64,000 bases of DNA from CAZMOK01 sp964567785 (GCA_964567785.1 CAZMOK010000009.1:1-64000); one strand, 5' to 3'. Positions 8,861 to 17,503 are shown, numbered from the stretch's first letter. Numbers and translations are program-made. The notes: a model not told the origin generated them from the sequence alone.

Positions 8861-8940
8861 GTTGCAATAGACAAGCGTTCTTTGAAAAAAGATATTACGA
8901 TATACCCGCATTAATTCAACATCAGTTAGGAAAATCAACA

Positions 8941-9073
8941 TTGTAAACTTTAGGGGTCTAGCTCAGGGCTGCCTAAAGGAGGCCGCATCCCGTCTTTTTG
9001 ACGGGACCACCCAGGTGGCAGCGGAACCTTGAATCAGCCAGGCATCCCTAGCCATGTACGAATGGGTTTACCT
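8941..9073 (+). ncRNA. ssrS: Probable 6S RNA (SsrS / Bacteroidales-1 type)
   Basis: Located between zapA and rny, this stretch folds as one long interrupted hairpin. GTAAACTT (8943-8950) pairs with GGGTTTAC (9064-9071). TAGGGGT (8951-8957) pairs with ATCCCTA (9044-9050). GCTGCC (8968-8973) pairs with GGCAGC (9017-9022). CCCGTC (8989-8994) pairs with GACGGG (9000-9005) around a T5 loop. The asymmetric internal bubble between the second and third stems fits the 6S layout that mimics an open promoter and binds RNA polymerase. A T-run at 9095-9103 may mark the 3' end. Ends are approximate; family membership needs a covariance search. Confidence 0.65.
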
Positions 9074-9127
9074 TAACTCATGGATTAATCGCGGGTTTTT
9101 TTTTACCATAATTGCTAAATTTATATA

Positions 9128-10675
9128 ATGATGGAAGGAATAATATTCTATGTCATTGCAGGACTGGTCGGGCTGGCACTCGGAGGCGTGATTACGGGCT
9201 TCTTCCTGAAAAAGGCCATCGAAAAGAGAAACATAAAGATCATTAAAGAGGCGGAAGAAAAAGCCGAAGTGATCAAAAAAGACAAGATCCTGCAAGCTAA
9301 GGAGAAGTTTCTGCAATTGAAAGCTGAGCATGAAAAAGTGATAAACGAAAGAAATGCTACAATTCAGAAAAGCGAAAGTAAACTCAAACAGAAAGAATCT
9401 GTATTTTCACAAAAACTGGAAGAGTTTCAGCGTAGACAAAAGGAGGTGGATACCATACGGGAAAACCTTAACAGTCAGCTTGAAATACTGAACAAAAAAC
9501 AGGTAGAGCTTGATAAGGCCCACGCCAAACAGGTGGAACAATTACAAGCCATTTCGGGGCTTTCAGCAGATGAAGCGAAGGAACAGTTGATAGAATCGCT
9601 CAGGGAAGAGGCCAAGGCCGATGCACTTATTTATGTGAAAGACACTATTGATGAGGCAAAGCTAACTGCCCAGCGCGAAGCTAAAAAAGTTGTCCTTGAA
9701 ACCATTCAGCGGACTGCCGTTGAACATGCGGTCGAAAATACCGTATCGGTCTTTCCCCTCGAAAGTGACGAGATAAAAGGAAGGATCATTGGAAGGGAAG
9801 GACGTAACATTCGTGCCCTTGAAGCGCTAACCGGGATAGAGATCATCATAGATGACTCACCTGAAGCGATCATCTTATCAGGTTTCGACCCGGTAAGGAG
9901 GGAGATTGCACGTCTTTCATTGCACAAACTGGTCACCGATGGCCGTATCCATCCTGCAAGGATCGAAGAGGTTGTTTCCAAGACTAAAAAACAACTGGAA
10001 CAGGAGATCATTGAGACAGGCAAGCGTGTCACCATCGACCTGGGTATCCATAACATGCACCACGAGCTCATACGGATGGTCGGACGGATGAAGTACCGCT
10101 CATCTTACGGCCAGAACCTGCTCAATCACTCCGTGGAGGTTGCCAAGCTCAGTTCTACCATGGCTGCCGAGTTGGGATTGAATCCCAAACTTGCCAAGAG
10201 GGCCGGACTGCTCCACGATATCGGTAAGGTACCGGAAAACGAACCGGACCAGCCACACGCCATATTAGGTATGAAGCTGGCTGAAAAGTTCAAGGAAAAA
10301 CCGGAGGTCTGCAATGCAATCGGTGCCCATCACGATGAGATCGAAATGGAATCGCTCATTGCACCCATAGTGCAGGTTTGTGATGCAATATCAGGCGCAA
10401 GGCCCGGTGCACGCAGGGAAGTTGCCGAGGCATATATCCAGCGCCTGAACAAACTGGAGGAACTGGCGCTTACCTATCCCGGTGTTGTAAAAACCTATGC
10501 CATCCAGGCCGGAAGGGAATTACGTGTGATCGTTGGTGCGGATAAGATTTCCGATACAGAGGCCGACAAGATCTCATATGACCTGTCAAGAAAGATCCAG
10601 GACGAGATGACCTATCCAGGGCAGATAAAGATCACTGTGATAAGGGAAACCAGGGCAGTGAACTATGCCAAATAG
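9128..10675 (+). CDS. rny: Ribonuclease Y
   Basis: Membrane-anchored endoribonuclease that starts mRNA decay. Domains in order: N-terminal membrane helix (about 5-25), a long coiled coil (about 30-190), a KH RNA-binding domain with GRIIGREGRNIR (about 220), and an HD phosphohydrolase domain (NHSVEVAKL ... LLHDIGK ... AIGAHHDE) holding the metal-binding residues. The 515-residue length is normal. Two ATGs are adjacent at the start. The stop codon TAG runs straight into an AT-rich repeat built from AAATAGTA-like units. Confidence 0.95.
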   Translation: MMEGIIFYVIAGLVGLALGGVITGFFLKKAIEKRNIKIIKEAEEKAEVIKKDKILQAKEKFLQLKAEHEKVINERNATIQKSESKLKQKESVFSQKLEEFQRRQKEVDTIRENLNSQLEILNKKQVELDKAHAKQVEQLQAISGLSADEAKEQLIESLREEAKADALIYVKDTIDEAKLTAQREAKKVVLETIQRTAVEHAVENTVSVFPLESDEIKGRIIGREGRNIRALEALTGIEIIIDDSPEAIILSGFDPVRREIARLSLHKLVTDGRIHPARIEEVVSKTKKQLEQEIIETGKRVTIDLGIHNMHHELIRMVGRMKYRSSYGQNLLNHSVEVAKLSSTMAAELGLNPKLAKRAGLLHDIGKVPENEPDQPHAILGMKLAEKFKEKPEVCNAIGAHHDEIEMESLIAPIVQVCDAISGARPGARREVAEAYIQRLNKLEELALTYPGVVKTYAIQAGRELRVIVGADKISDTEADKISYDLSRKIQDEMTYPGQIKITVIRETRAVNYAK

Positions 10676-10711
10676 TAAATAAATAGTAAATAGTAGATAA
10701 TAAATAGTGTT
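10672..10711. repeat. AT-rich AAATAGTA-type repeat after rny
   Basis: The sequence from the rny stop codon onward repeats variants of AAATAGTA and ATAATAAATAG. The same unit occurs after coaE (13.9 kb) and beside tRNA-Gly (40.87 kb). It fills most of the gap between rny and the convergent TPR lipoprotein gene. Confidence 0.6.
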
Positions 10712-10732
10712 TGGAAACGGGTCACTGATTTA

Positions 10733-11275
10733 TCACAATTCTGTTCCTTCGTTCCGGGCTTCAAACTCTTTAATAAGCTCCTCCGGGCTTTTACCCATGT
10801 TCTTTATCGACATCTCTGCGTCGTCGGCAAATTCATTGTCGGGGTACTTTTCGATGAATTGCCGGTAAAGCTCTGTGGCCTTGCCATAATTCTGAAGGAA
10901 GTTCTCATAGATATAGGCCACAAGGAAATGGCATTCAGGTAGCTTAGGGTAATCAGGATAGGTATAGATGATTTTGTTGTAGATGCCGATAGCCTTGCCG
11001 GGGTCACCCAGGTTCATCGTGATATCTGCTGCTTTGAAAAGATAGGCAGGGCTGAGTGTGTCTTTAGGGTTCTTTTCAGCATGGGAGAGATAGAGCCTGA
11101 CCAATTCCAGTGCCTTTTGTTTTCCTTCATCACTAAAAATGGCTTCTTCATCAAACAGCTCAGATTCCAGTTTTTCTATTGATTCTTTTTGATCACTTTT
11201 AGTGTTATTGCAGGAGATGATAAGCGAAATGGTTGCAATGAATAACAATCCATGTAAACGATACCTTTTCATCAT
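10733..11275 (-). CDS. TPR-containing lipoprotein
   Basis: A 180-residue protein with a lipoprotein signal (hydrophobic stretch ending LIISCNN, Cys as lipid anchor). The rest forms tetratricopeptide-type helices: AYLFKAADITMNLGDPGKAIGIYNKIIYTYPDYP, then YGKATELYRQFIEKYPDNEFADDAE. Repeats of this kind (compare the YbgF/CpoB C-terminus) mediate protein-protein contact. It is likely attached to a membrane and facing the periplasm. It lies 24 bases downstream of def on the same strand and is probably the last gene of the ruvX-def unit. Confidence 0.75.
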   Translation of the reverse strand: MMKRYRLHGLLFIATISLIISCNNTKSDQKESIEKLESELFDEEAIFSDEGKQKALELVRLYLSHAEKNPKDTLSPAYLFKAADITMNLGDPGKAIGIYNKIIYTYPDYPKLPECHFLVAYIYENFLQNYGKATELYRQFIEKYPDNEFADDAEMSIKNMGKSPEELIKEFEARNEGTEL

Positions 11276-11299
11276 ATGTTGATTTGATGTTCGCTTTTA

Positions 11300-11881
11300 T
11301 TAACGCAGTTGCTTCTTTTTTCTTTTTCTTGAAGGAAAGATCATTTTATAGCCCACGTCGATATTGCCTGTAGAAATATCATTGAGTCTTCTCTTCAGCA
11401 GCATTTTCCGGAGGTTGCTAATGTGGTCCACAAAGAGGACTCCCTCCAGGTGATCATATTCATGCTGGATGATCCTTGCTGCTATACCTTCATAGGTTTC
11501 ATCATGAAAATTGAAATGCGGATCGTAATATTCGATACGCACCCGCGGCTTTCGAATAACTTCTTCCCTTATATCAGGAATGCTCAGGCACCCTTCTGTA
11601 AATTCCCATTCTGTTCCGGCTTCTTCTGTAATGACAGGGTTTATGAAAACCTTCCTGAAATCACGCAACTCCGGATTGTCTTTTTCGAACGGGCTGGCAT
11701 CAACAATGAAAAGCCGTATATTCTCATTGACCTGGGGTGCAGCAAGCCCCACACCCTCAGAATAATACATTGTCTCGAACATATTTTCTATCAGCTCGTC
11801 GAGGCCTTCAAATTCCTCGTCGATCTCCTCAGAGACCTTCCTGAGGTTAGGATGGCCGTAAGCTACTATCGGAAGTACCAT
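11300..11881 (-). CDS. def: Peptide deformylase
   Basis: Removes the N-formyl group from nascent proteins using a bound metal ion. All three family motifs are intact: GVGLAAPQV (43-51), EGCLS (Cys98, metal ligand) and HEYDH (140-144, two His ligands and the catalytic Glu). The 193-residue length is normal. Its ATG overlaps the ruvX stop by one base (TAATG), so translation is probably coupled. Confidence 0.96.
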   Translation of the reverse strand: MVLPIVAYGHPNLRKVSEEIDEEFEGLDELIENMFETMYYSEGVGLAAPQVNENIRLFIVDASPFEKDNPELRDFRKVFINPVITEEAGTEWEFTEGCLSIPDIREEVIRKPRVRIEYYDPHFNFHDETYEGIAARIIQHEYDHLEGVLFVDHISNLRKMLLKRRLNDISTGNIDVGYKMIFPSRKRKKKQLR

Positions 11882-12315
11882 TAATCTGTTCTTTTTTGCT
11901 TGTTCAATTTCATTTCAAGGTACGACTGAAGGATAACTGCTGCACTGATCTTATCAACAAGCTCCTTCCTCGCCCTGTCCTTTTTTTTTAACCCTGCATC
12001 GATCATTGCCTGAAAGGCTATTTTGGAAGTAAACCTTTCATCAAACCTTTCGACATCAATGCCCGGCACATTTTTTTTCAGTGCTTTTATGAAAGGCCCT
12101 ATCTGTTTTTCAGTATCTGATGACTCGTAATTCATCCTCTTTGGTTCACCGATAACGAAACACTCAACTTCTTCTTTGGTTGTGTAATCCTTCAGAAATT
12201 CTATTACATCTTTTGAGTGGATGGTGGTAAGTGGGGATGCGATCATCTGTAAGGGATCAGTGACAGCAAGCCCAACCCTTTTTGTGCCGTAGTCGATAGC
12301 CAGTATTCTTCCCAT
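11881..12315 (-). CDS. ruvX: RuvX/YqgF RNase H-fold nuclease (pre-16S rRNA processing / putative Holliday junction resolvase)
   Basis: YqgF-family nuclease of 144 residues. It begins with the family signature ILAIDYGTKRVGLAVTD, whose Asp is the first catalytic residue. It also has VIGEPKRMNYESSD and the DERFTSK motif, followed by D-K-ISAAVILQSYL at the end. The family is linked to maturation of the 16S rRNA 5' end. It is the first gene of a ruvX-def-TPR unit, divergent from dapD. Confidence 0.92.
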   Translation of the reverse strand: MGRILAIDYGTKRVGLAVTDPLQMIASPLTTIHSKDVIEFLKDYTTKEEVECFVIGEPKRMNYESSDTEKQIGPFIKALKKNVPGIDVERFDERFTSKIAFQAMIDAGLKKKDRARKELVDKISAAVILQSYLEMKLNKQKRTD

Positions 12316-12331
12316 AATTCGTTTTGCGGTG

Positions 12332-12339
12332 CAAAGTTA
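12332..12339 (-). promoter_or_regulatory. -7 promoter element of the ruvX-def unit
   Basis: The minus strand reads TAACTTTG followed by CACC, a full TAnnTTTG match. It lies about 17 bases upstream of the ruvX ATG and back-to-back with the dapD promoter. Confidence 0.55.
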
Positions 12340-12368
12340 CAAAGAAATGAGGTTAGCTCTATTTTATC

Positions 12369-12376
12369 TAACTTTG
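12369..12376 (+). promoter_or_regulatory. -7 promoter element of dapD
   Basis: TAACTTTG matches TAnnTTTG and lies about 20 bases before the dapD start codon. Confidence 0.55.
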
Positions 12377-12396
12377 AGTGTCAATCAAAGATTCTT

Positions 12397-13215
12397 ATGG
12401 ATACCACAGTTAAGGAAATTATTGAAAGAGCCTGGGATAACCGCGAACTGCTGAAGGAAAGGGAAACTCTGGATGCCATTGAACATATAATCAGTCAATT
12501 AGACAGGGGTGAACTCAGGGTCGCAGAAAAAGATGGTAACGAATGGAAGGTGAACCAGTGGGTTAAAAAAGGAGTTATCCTTTACTTTCCGGCCGGTAAA
12601 ATGGTAATTTACGAGGCGGGTCCGATGCAATTCCATGACAAGATCCCTCTCAAAAGAAATTACAGGGACCTTGGCGTGAGGGTTGTTCCCCATGCTGTGG
12701 CAAGGTACGGGTCTTACATAGCCCCCGGTGTTATTATGATGCCTTCCTATGTGAATATCGGTGCATATGTTGATTCAGGCACGATGGTGGATACATGGGC
12801 CACTGTCGGATCGTGTGCACAGATTGGAAAGAATGTACATCTTAGCGGCGGAGCAGGGATAGGAGGTGTGCTGGAACCGGTTCAGGCCTCACCGGTGATC
12901 ATTGAAGACGGGGCTTTTATAGGTTCAAGATGCATTGTTGTGGAGGGCGCCAGGATAGGGGAGGAGGCCGTGCTGGGCGCCAATGTCGTGGTAACCGGGT
13001 CCACCAGGATCATCGATGTTACAGGGTCTGAACCGGAAGAGTTCAAAGGAGTTATTCCCCCGCATTCCGTAGTAATACCCGGATCATATACAAAAAACTT
13101 CCCGGCAGGAAATTACCAGGTGCCCTGTGCACTCATCATTGGAAAAAGAAAAGAATCCACGAACCTCAAGACTTCGCTCAACGATGCCCTTCGTGAATTT
13201 GATGTTGTGGTGTGA
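12397..13215 (+). CDS. dapD: 2,3,4,5-tetrahydropyridine-2,6-dicarboxylate N-succinyltransferase
   Basis: Transfers succinate from succinyl-CoA to tetrahydrodipicolinate in the lysine/diaminopimelate pathway. An N-terminal helical domain (about 1-95) is followed by the left-handed beta-helix of hexapeptide repeats (VVPHAVARYGSYIAPGVI, YVNIGAYVDSGTMV, and so on) with the DapD signature GGAGIGGVLEPVQA. The 272-residue length is normal. It indicates that this organism uses the succinylase branch. It is monocistronic and converges on the next gene. Confidence 0.95.
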   Translation: MDTTVKEIIERAWDNRELLKERETLDAIEHIISQLDRGELRVAEKDGNEWKVNQWVKKGVILYFPAGKMVIYEAGPMQFHDKIPLKRNYRDLGVRVVPHAVARYGSYIAPGVIMMPSYVNIGAYVDSGTMVDTWATVGSCAQIGKNVHLSGGAGIGGVLEPVQASPVIIEDGAFIGSRCIVVEGARIGEEAVLGANVVVTGSTRIIDVTGSEPEEFKGVIPPHSVVIPGSYTKNFPAGNYQVPCALIIGKRKESTNLKTSLNDALREFDVVV

Positions 13216-13257
13216 TTTTGATTGCTGATGGTCGGCATGAGGTGGATTTCACTTCGC

Positions 13258-13797
13258 TTAACCTCTGTTTGCCGGCCTTTCGCCTGAGAATTGGTCCTCC
13301 TTGTGTTCAAAAAGCACATTGAAGGTTGTCAGGCTTCCGTAGATCCTTGTTATGTATTGTTGAAGGTTAACTTTTTCCTCTTCCGGGAGCTTACTGGCGT
13401 TTATTCGCTGTTCCATGACCCTTACACGATCGCGTACCATTACTATTTTATGGAAAAATGTTTCGATGGGTATCTCTTTACTCTGAAGATCGGGATTGCC
13501 GGGCTTCAGGATGAGTATGCCCCCTTCCCACTTCCCCCCCAGTTCAACATATTCCTGGATATCGGAAAACTTCCTGAGTATTTTTACCAGTTCCTCTTCC
13601 ACACGGGCAAAGCTGACCCTGTCAGAATCATCGGCAACAAATTCAATGATCTCAAGCTTTTCATCAAGGGTCACTTCCTTCACCCCGTAATCGATAAAAC
13701 ATACTTCGTATGAATCCGTCCAGGCCTGGATAACAACACCGGTACCCATTTCCGGATGCTTAACCCTGGATCCTGCTCCTAATATCAAGTTGTTCAT
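13258..13797 (-). CDS. Conserved hypothetical protein, KOW/SH3-like N-terminus
   Basis: I do not recognise a named family. The ATG at 13797 (179 residues) is chosen because further upstream in-frame sequence is simple repeats. The N-terminus (GAGSRVKHPEMGTGVVIQAW) resembles the small beta-barrel found at the end of UvrD-type helicases. The middle and C-terminal parts look helical (VRDRVRVMEQRINASKLPEEEK). There is no signal peptide. It lies 118 bases of repeat-rich sequence downstream of coaE on the same strand. Confidence 0.6.
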   Translation of the reverse strand: MNNLILGAGSRVKHPEMGTGVVIQAWTDSYEVCFIDYGVKEVTLDEKLEIIEFVADDSDRVSFARVEEELVKILRKFSDIQEYVELGGKWEGGILILKPGNPDLQSKEIPIETFFHKIVMVRDRVRVMEQRINASKLPEEEKVNLQQYITRIYGSLTTFNVLFEHKEDQFSGERPANRG

Positions 13798-13905
13798 GTT
13801 TTTGCTGTTGGCTGTTGGCTGATAGCTGATGGCCGTTAGCCGGTTACTATTTTCATTAACCAATAACGAGCTACTAATCACCAGTTACCTATAACCAATA
13901 AGAAT
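13798..13905. repeat. Repeat-rich intergenic region between coaE and the hypothetical gene
   Basis: Contains tandem variants of GCTGTTGGCT / GCTGATAGCT / GCTGATGGC near 13805-13835. A run of related AATNACC/ACCAATAA-like words follows. No coding potential is visible. Confidence 0.45.
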
Positions 13906-13923
13906 TACTATTTATTATTTACT
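13906..13923 (-). repeat. AT-rich 18-mer repeat overlapping the coaE stop codon
   Basis: On the minus strand this is AGTAAATAATAAATAGTA, identical to a copy next to tRNA-Gly. The coaE stop codon and its last codons lie inside it. Confidence 0.7.
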
Positions 13924-14496
13924 GTTTATTATTTGCTTATGTATTTCAATCACCTGAGGTACAACAAGTTGATTATCGTTATTATTTATAACGAAGTCTG
14001 ATAGCTTTTCCTTTTCTTCCTGTGGCCACTGGTGTTTCTCACGGGCCGCCGCCTGCTCCCTGTCAATGTTGTCCCTCTGCATGATCCTCTTAATCCTTAT
14101 ATTACGGGGTGCCGAAACAGTTATCATAAGGTCGAGTATCCTGTACCTGCCCGTTTCAAAAAGAATGGCGGCCTCGTAAATAACATAAGGGGCTTTTTCA
14201 TAACTCTTTTTCCATTCCCCGAACCGGGCCCTCACAAATGGGTGTATCTGTCCGTTCAGCCACTCCAGCAGATCTTTGTCATTAAAAACAACCGAGGCTA
14301 CTTTCTTAAGGTTAACCTCATTTCCATCAAATACTTCCCGGCCCAGTTTATCCTTTATGATCCTTTTGCCGCTTTCCAGTCTGTAAAACTCCTTTGCCTC
14401 CTCATCAGCATGGAAAGAGGGAATACCCAGCACCTGGAACACCTTACAAACGGTTGATTTGCCGCTGCCGATATTTCCGGTTACACCTACGGTCAT
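13915..14496 (-). CDS. coaE: Dephospho-CoA kinase
   Basis: Last step of CoA synthesis: ATP-dependent phosphorylation of dephospho-CoA. It has the P-loop GNIGSGKST (residues 7-15), FHADEEAK, the lid-region motif RNIRIKRIMQRDNIDREQA, and the 193-residue length of the family. The ATG overlaps the upstream YbbR gene stop (ATGA). The final residues (INSK) and stop codon are encoded by an AT-rich dispersed repeat, so the C-terminus has probably been rewritten by it. Confidence 0.95.
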   Translation of the reverse strand: MTVGVTGNIGSGKSTVCKVFQVLGIPSFHADEEAKEFYRLESGKRIIKDKLGREVFDGNEVNLKKVASVVFNDKDLLEWLNGQIHPFVRARFGEWKKSYEKAPYVIYEAAILFETGRYRILDLMITVSAPRNIRIKRIMQRDNIDREQAAAREKHQWPQEEKEKLSDFVINNNDNQLVVPQVIEIHKQIINSK

Positions 14497-15494
14497 TCTC
14501 TTATGATTATAAATTCGACCTTATTCGGGTTTACTCTTACATTCTTCACTATCGAAGGGACTTTTTCAAGTGTTACCTTTGCCTTATCAGCTCCTTTTTC
14601 CATAGCAACATCAATATAAGCTATCGCTTCGAACATATTTTGCGAAACTTCATTGTAATCTGATAAAGCTACCCAATAGGATATCCCGACTGTTTCAGGG
14701 AATATTTTAATACGGCTGAATTTGTCCGAAACCGGTACCACTCTTACTTCAGAAATAGCTTCGGTAAACTCTTCCACCGGTATAATAACTTCAACTGCTT
14801 CAGGTTCTGATCTTACCTGCTTATGATTACCGGGTATAATAATTTCCGAGGTAAAGATTGATGAATCCTGGAGTCCTGACAAAACAACCGGTTCTATAAA
14901 TACACTGCTGATGCTTTCGAGTGATGATTCCGGTCCCGTGAGCAATATACTGTCAGGTATAATAGAGATCGAATCGTACAGCATCATCTGTTTAGCCAGG
15001 CTAACCTCTATATCGTGGACAACAGGTACCTTTTTGGAAACCTTATCTTCGAAGACGAACCTGAGTGTATCGGGCGAAATTGAAACGATACTGTAATCCA
15101 GTTGTTGCTGCCTTGTGATATAGTCGGTAAGGTGTGAAGGAAAGATAACACCTGTGTACCTGGAGCCCTTTTTTTTGAGTGGCATGTTGGCCAGCGATAT
15201 CCTGACAGGATTTCTTTGCCTTATGAATTTAATAAATAAAATATCGGATGCCTTTTCTTCAAATCCAATATTCAGGTGCTGGTTGTCTCCTTTAATAAGT
15301 ATTTTTCCTTCAGGCAGGTTGACCAGTTCCACCCGGTAACTGACTTCTGATACATTTTCTTCTGAAAGTTTGATCAGCATCCATATGAATATGGAGAGCA
15401 CAAAACAGATCAGGAATACGTATAGTTGTTTCCTGCTTTTCTGGTCAGTTGGAAAGACTACCGATCTTATCCGGTCCAGTATGCCCGATTTCAA
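14493..15494 (-). CDS. YbbR/CdaR-like domain protein
   Basis: A 333-residue protein with one N-terminal membrane helix (LYVFLICFVLSIFIWMLI) followed by YbbR-type repeats outside the membrane. In Firmicutes CdaR regulates the diadenylate cyclase CdaA, but no cdaA is seen here. An in-frame TAA lies 15 bases upstream of the first usable codon, and no early ATG exists. Initiation is therefore most likely at TTG 15494. It is part of the DUF1573-yajC-YbbR-coaE run. Confidence 0.78.
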   Translation of the reverse strand: MKSGILDRIRSVVFPTDQKSRKQLYVFLICFVLSIFIWMLIKLSEENVSEVSYRVELVNLPEGKILIKGDNQHLNIGFEEKASDILFIKFIRQRNPVRISLANMPLKKKGSRYTGVIFPSHLTDYITRQQQLDYSIVSISPDTLRFVFEDKVSKKVPVVHDIEVSLAKQMMLYDSISIIPDSILLTGPESSLESISSVFIEPVVLSGLQDSSIFTSEIIIPGNHKQVRSEPEAVEVIIPVEEFTEAISEVRVVPVSDKFSRIKIFPETVGISYWVALSDYNEVSQNMFEAIAYIDVAMEKGADKAKVTLEKVPSIVKNVRVNPNKVEFIIIRE

Positions 15495-15526
15495 AACACC
15501 TGCTCTTTAGTGCAGAAAAATACTGC

Positions 15527-15862
15527 CTATCTCCTTTGGGTTTCACTCAACTGTGATGTTGAATCCATGGCAATGGCCGACTTGTCGAAAGTAAGTTTCA
15601 TCTGGTTGCCTACATCCACAACAACCTGCTTCTCTTTTATCTCAACTATTTTGCCGTGTATTCCCCCAATTGTGATGATCTTGTCCCCTTTATTCAGGTT
15701 TTCCCTGAATTTACGCTGCTCTTTTGATTTTTTCATCTGTGGCCTGATGAAGAAAAGATAGAAAACCACAATGATAAGGATAAGGGGAAGAAAAGACATG
15801 ATACCGCCACCCTCTTCTCCTTCAGAGGGCATGAATAATAAAATGTTTAAAAGATCGAACAT
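15527..15862 (-). CDS. yajC: Preprotein translocase subunit YajC
   Basis: Accessory subunit of the SecDF-YajC complex. The 111-residue protein has a single N-terminal membrane helix (MSFLPLILIIVVFYLFFI) followed by RPQMKKSKEQ and the YajC signature GDKIITIGGIHGKI. It lies 20 bases after the DUF1573 gene and 32 bases before the YbbR gene on the same strand. Confidence 0.93.
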   Translation of the reverse strand: MFDLLNILLFMPSEGEEGGGIMSFLPLILIIVVFYLFFIRPQMKKSKEQRKFRENLNKGDKIITIGGIHGKIVEIKEKQVVVDVGNQMKLTFDKSAIAMDSTSQLSETQRR

Positions 15863-15881
15863 ATTTTTTTAAGTTAAGTAA

Positions 15882-16349
15882 TTAATAATCTCTTTCAGGT
15901 ACAACTACCTGGGCTTTAATGTTAAGAACTGTTTTACTGGGTTGGGTATTAGCGAGCACCGTGACTGACTTATACTGGTAACCGCTTCTTCCTTCGCTGT
16001 TGAAAGTGACGTTAATGTAGTTTTCTTCCCCCGGTTTTATCGGTTTTTCAGGATATTCGGTTGCCGTGCATCCACAACTTGCGGTTATGTCTGCAATTAT
16101 CAGGTCTGACATACCGCTGTTTTCGAATTTAAAAGCGTATGTCACAACTTCTCCCCGGATTACCTTTCCGAAATCATGTAAATCCTGCTTAAAGTCCAGT
16201 ACGGGAAGATTGGCTGTGTTCACCTCACCCCCGGCAGTGTTGGGCATTGTCACGACATCTCCCGGTATGGGTTTGTCATTATTCGAGTTGCATGATGCAA
16301 TCAATAAGCTTAAGGTAAGTGCTGCGAGTATGTGTATTATCTTTCTCAT
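15882..16349 (-). CDS. DUF1573 lipoprotein
   Basis: A 155-residue lipoprotein (signal ending LLIASCNS). Its DUF1573 domain is an Ig-like sandwich with the signature HDFGKVIRGEVVTYAFKFEN, then ITASCGCTATEYPEKPIKPGE and FNSEGRSGYQYKSVTV. The family is abundant in Bacteroidota and its biochemical role is not established. The CGC pair in SCGCT is conserved in the family. First gene of the unit leading to yajC and coaE. Confidence 0.88.
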   Translation of the reverse strand: MRKIIHILAALTLSLLIASCNSNNDKPIPGDVVTMPNTAGGEVNTANLPVLDFKQDLHDFGKVIRGEVVTYAFKFENSGMSDLIIADITASCGCTATEYPEKPIKPGEENYINVTFNSEGRSGYQYKSVTVLANTQPSKTVLNIKAQVVVPERDY

Positions 16350-16375
16350 TTTTTTCTGTCGGACAATAGTGTTTG

Positions 16376-16383
16376 CAAAATTA
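16376..16383 (-). promoter_or_regulatory. -7 promoter element of the DUF1573-yajC-coaE unit
   Basis: The minus strand reads TAATTTTG then CA, matching TAnnTTTG, about 26 bases before the DUF1573 start codon. Confidence 0.55.
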
Positions 16384-16415
16384 CAATATTGATTTGAAGT
16401 AAAAAGAAAACCGGA

Positions 16416-17465
16416 TCAGTTACCGCTTCCTATAATAGTGACAGCTCCCCTGAAAACATCCTCCTTGAATATGCCTGCTGCCCTGATTATGTAAAAGTAA
16501 GTTCCATCAGGCTGGCTTCCGCCATCCCAGTCGTTATTGTAGCCACTGGCCTCATAGACTTTTTCACCCCACCGGTTCACGATAACCACCTCGTTTGTAA
16601 TGTATTTATCGAGGTTGGGGACTTCAAACGTATCATTTACACCGTCGCCGTTGGGTGTGAAAACATTCGGGACTTCGATCTCCAGTTCACGGACCTGGAT
16701 GGTTATATACTCCACCGAGTCACAATTATCAATGGTGGTGTAGGCAAACTTAACTGTATCCGATTCATTGAATGTATGAGTAGGGAAAGTTTCAGTTGAA
16801 GTAGTTCCGTTGCCGAAATCCCAGTAAAAGTTGGTCAGCGGGATGGAATCAGCCGATTTATTTTCATAAAAGAAGGTTACCCTGGGATTCACGGTAAATA
16901 CAGAATCCTGCGGATCACTTGTTATCTCTATTTCAGGAATATCAAATGACTCCACAAGAAAGGTGGTATCGTAGATGCAAACAGTGTCGTAAACCAGCAG
17001 TGAGTATTCCGAATCGCTGCAAAGCCCTAGTGCCGTTGATGAATCATTGGGCGCAACATCAGCCGACCATTCATAGCTGTAAGGTGGATATCCGCCTTCC
17101 ACACTTGCTTTAACTTGTGATTTACATTCATAGGGACAGCCAGTGTTCAGTTGTTCCATGGTAATCACCATCATAGGATGGACAGTCAGGTTAACGCTGT
17201 CGCTGCAGACAAATGAAGTGTCCTCTCTTGTGTAAATGTCCAGGTACACAGTCATGGGGCTCCATGTTTCCAGCTCAACAAATGGAAGGGTGCTGAGTTC
17301 TCCCTCAGGTGTAAATCTGAAAAGATGGTCTGTTGAATTCCCTGTGAATACAGTGAACGACTGCCCGGCACATACCACAGTATCAAATACTTCAATCTCA
17401 CAGGTCAATTGCGCTGTAGAATGAAGGGTTATCATGGAGAACAAGAGAAGCAGGATCTTTTTCAT
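16416..17465 (-). CDS. PKD-type surface protein with gliding-motility C-terminal (T9SS type B) sorting domain
   Basis: The start at the ATG beginning MKKILLLLFSMITLHSTAQ gives a clear signal peptide (349 residues). Middle region: Ig/PKD-like beta domains, including FYWDFGNGTTSTETFPTHTF, the classic PKD core. C-terminus: the CHU_C sorting domain (VPNVFTPNGDGVNDTFEVPNL, NRWGEKVYEASGYNNDWDG, and YFYIIRA), which directs export through the type IX system and surface attachment. No catalytic motif is seen, so it is probably an adhesin-like or binding protein. It is only about 350 residues, short for this class. Confidence 0.88.
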   Translation of the reverse strand: MKKILLLLFSMITLHSTAQLTCEIEVFDTVVCAGQSFTVFTGNSTDHLFRFTPEGELSTLPFVELETWSPMTVYLDIYTREDTSFVCSDSVNLTVHPMMVITMEQLNTGCPYECKSQVKASVEGGYPPYSYEWSADVAPNDSSTALGLCSDSEYSLLVYDTVCIYDTTFLVESFDIPEIEITSDPQDSVFTVNPRVTFFYENKSADSIPLTNFYWDFGNGTTSTETFPTHTFNESDTVKFAYTTIDNCDSVEYITIQVRELEIEVPNVFTPNGDGVNDTFEVPNLDKYITNEVVIVNRWGEKVYEASGYNNDWDGGSQPDGTYFYIIRAAGIFKEDVFRGAVTIIGSGN

Positions 17466-17495
17466 ATCGGCTAACCCGGTCGAAATACGAAGGTG

Positions 17496-17503
17496 CAAAG
17501 TTA
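17496..17503 (-). promoter_or_regulatory. -7 promoter element of the type IX cargo gene
   Basis: The minus strand reads TAACTTTG then CACC, matching TAnnTTTG, about 30 bases before the start codon. Confidence 0.55.

Noticed and set aside
8941..9073. SRP (4.5S) RNA or a riboswitch for the zapA-rny gap
   Set aside because: The conserved SRP loop sequence is absent and the fold is one long rod; position and structure fit 6S better.
14493..15494. Complete c-di-AMP regulatory module (CdaA-CdaR)
   Set aside because: Only the YbbR-type protein is present; no diadenylate cyclase gene is adjacent.
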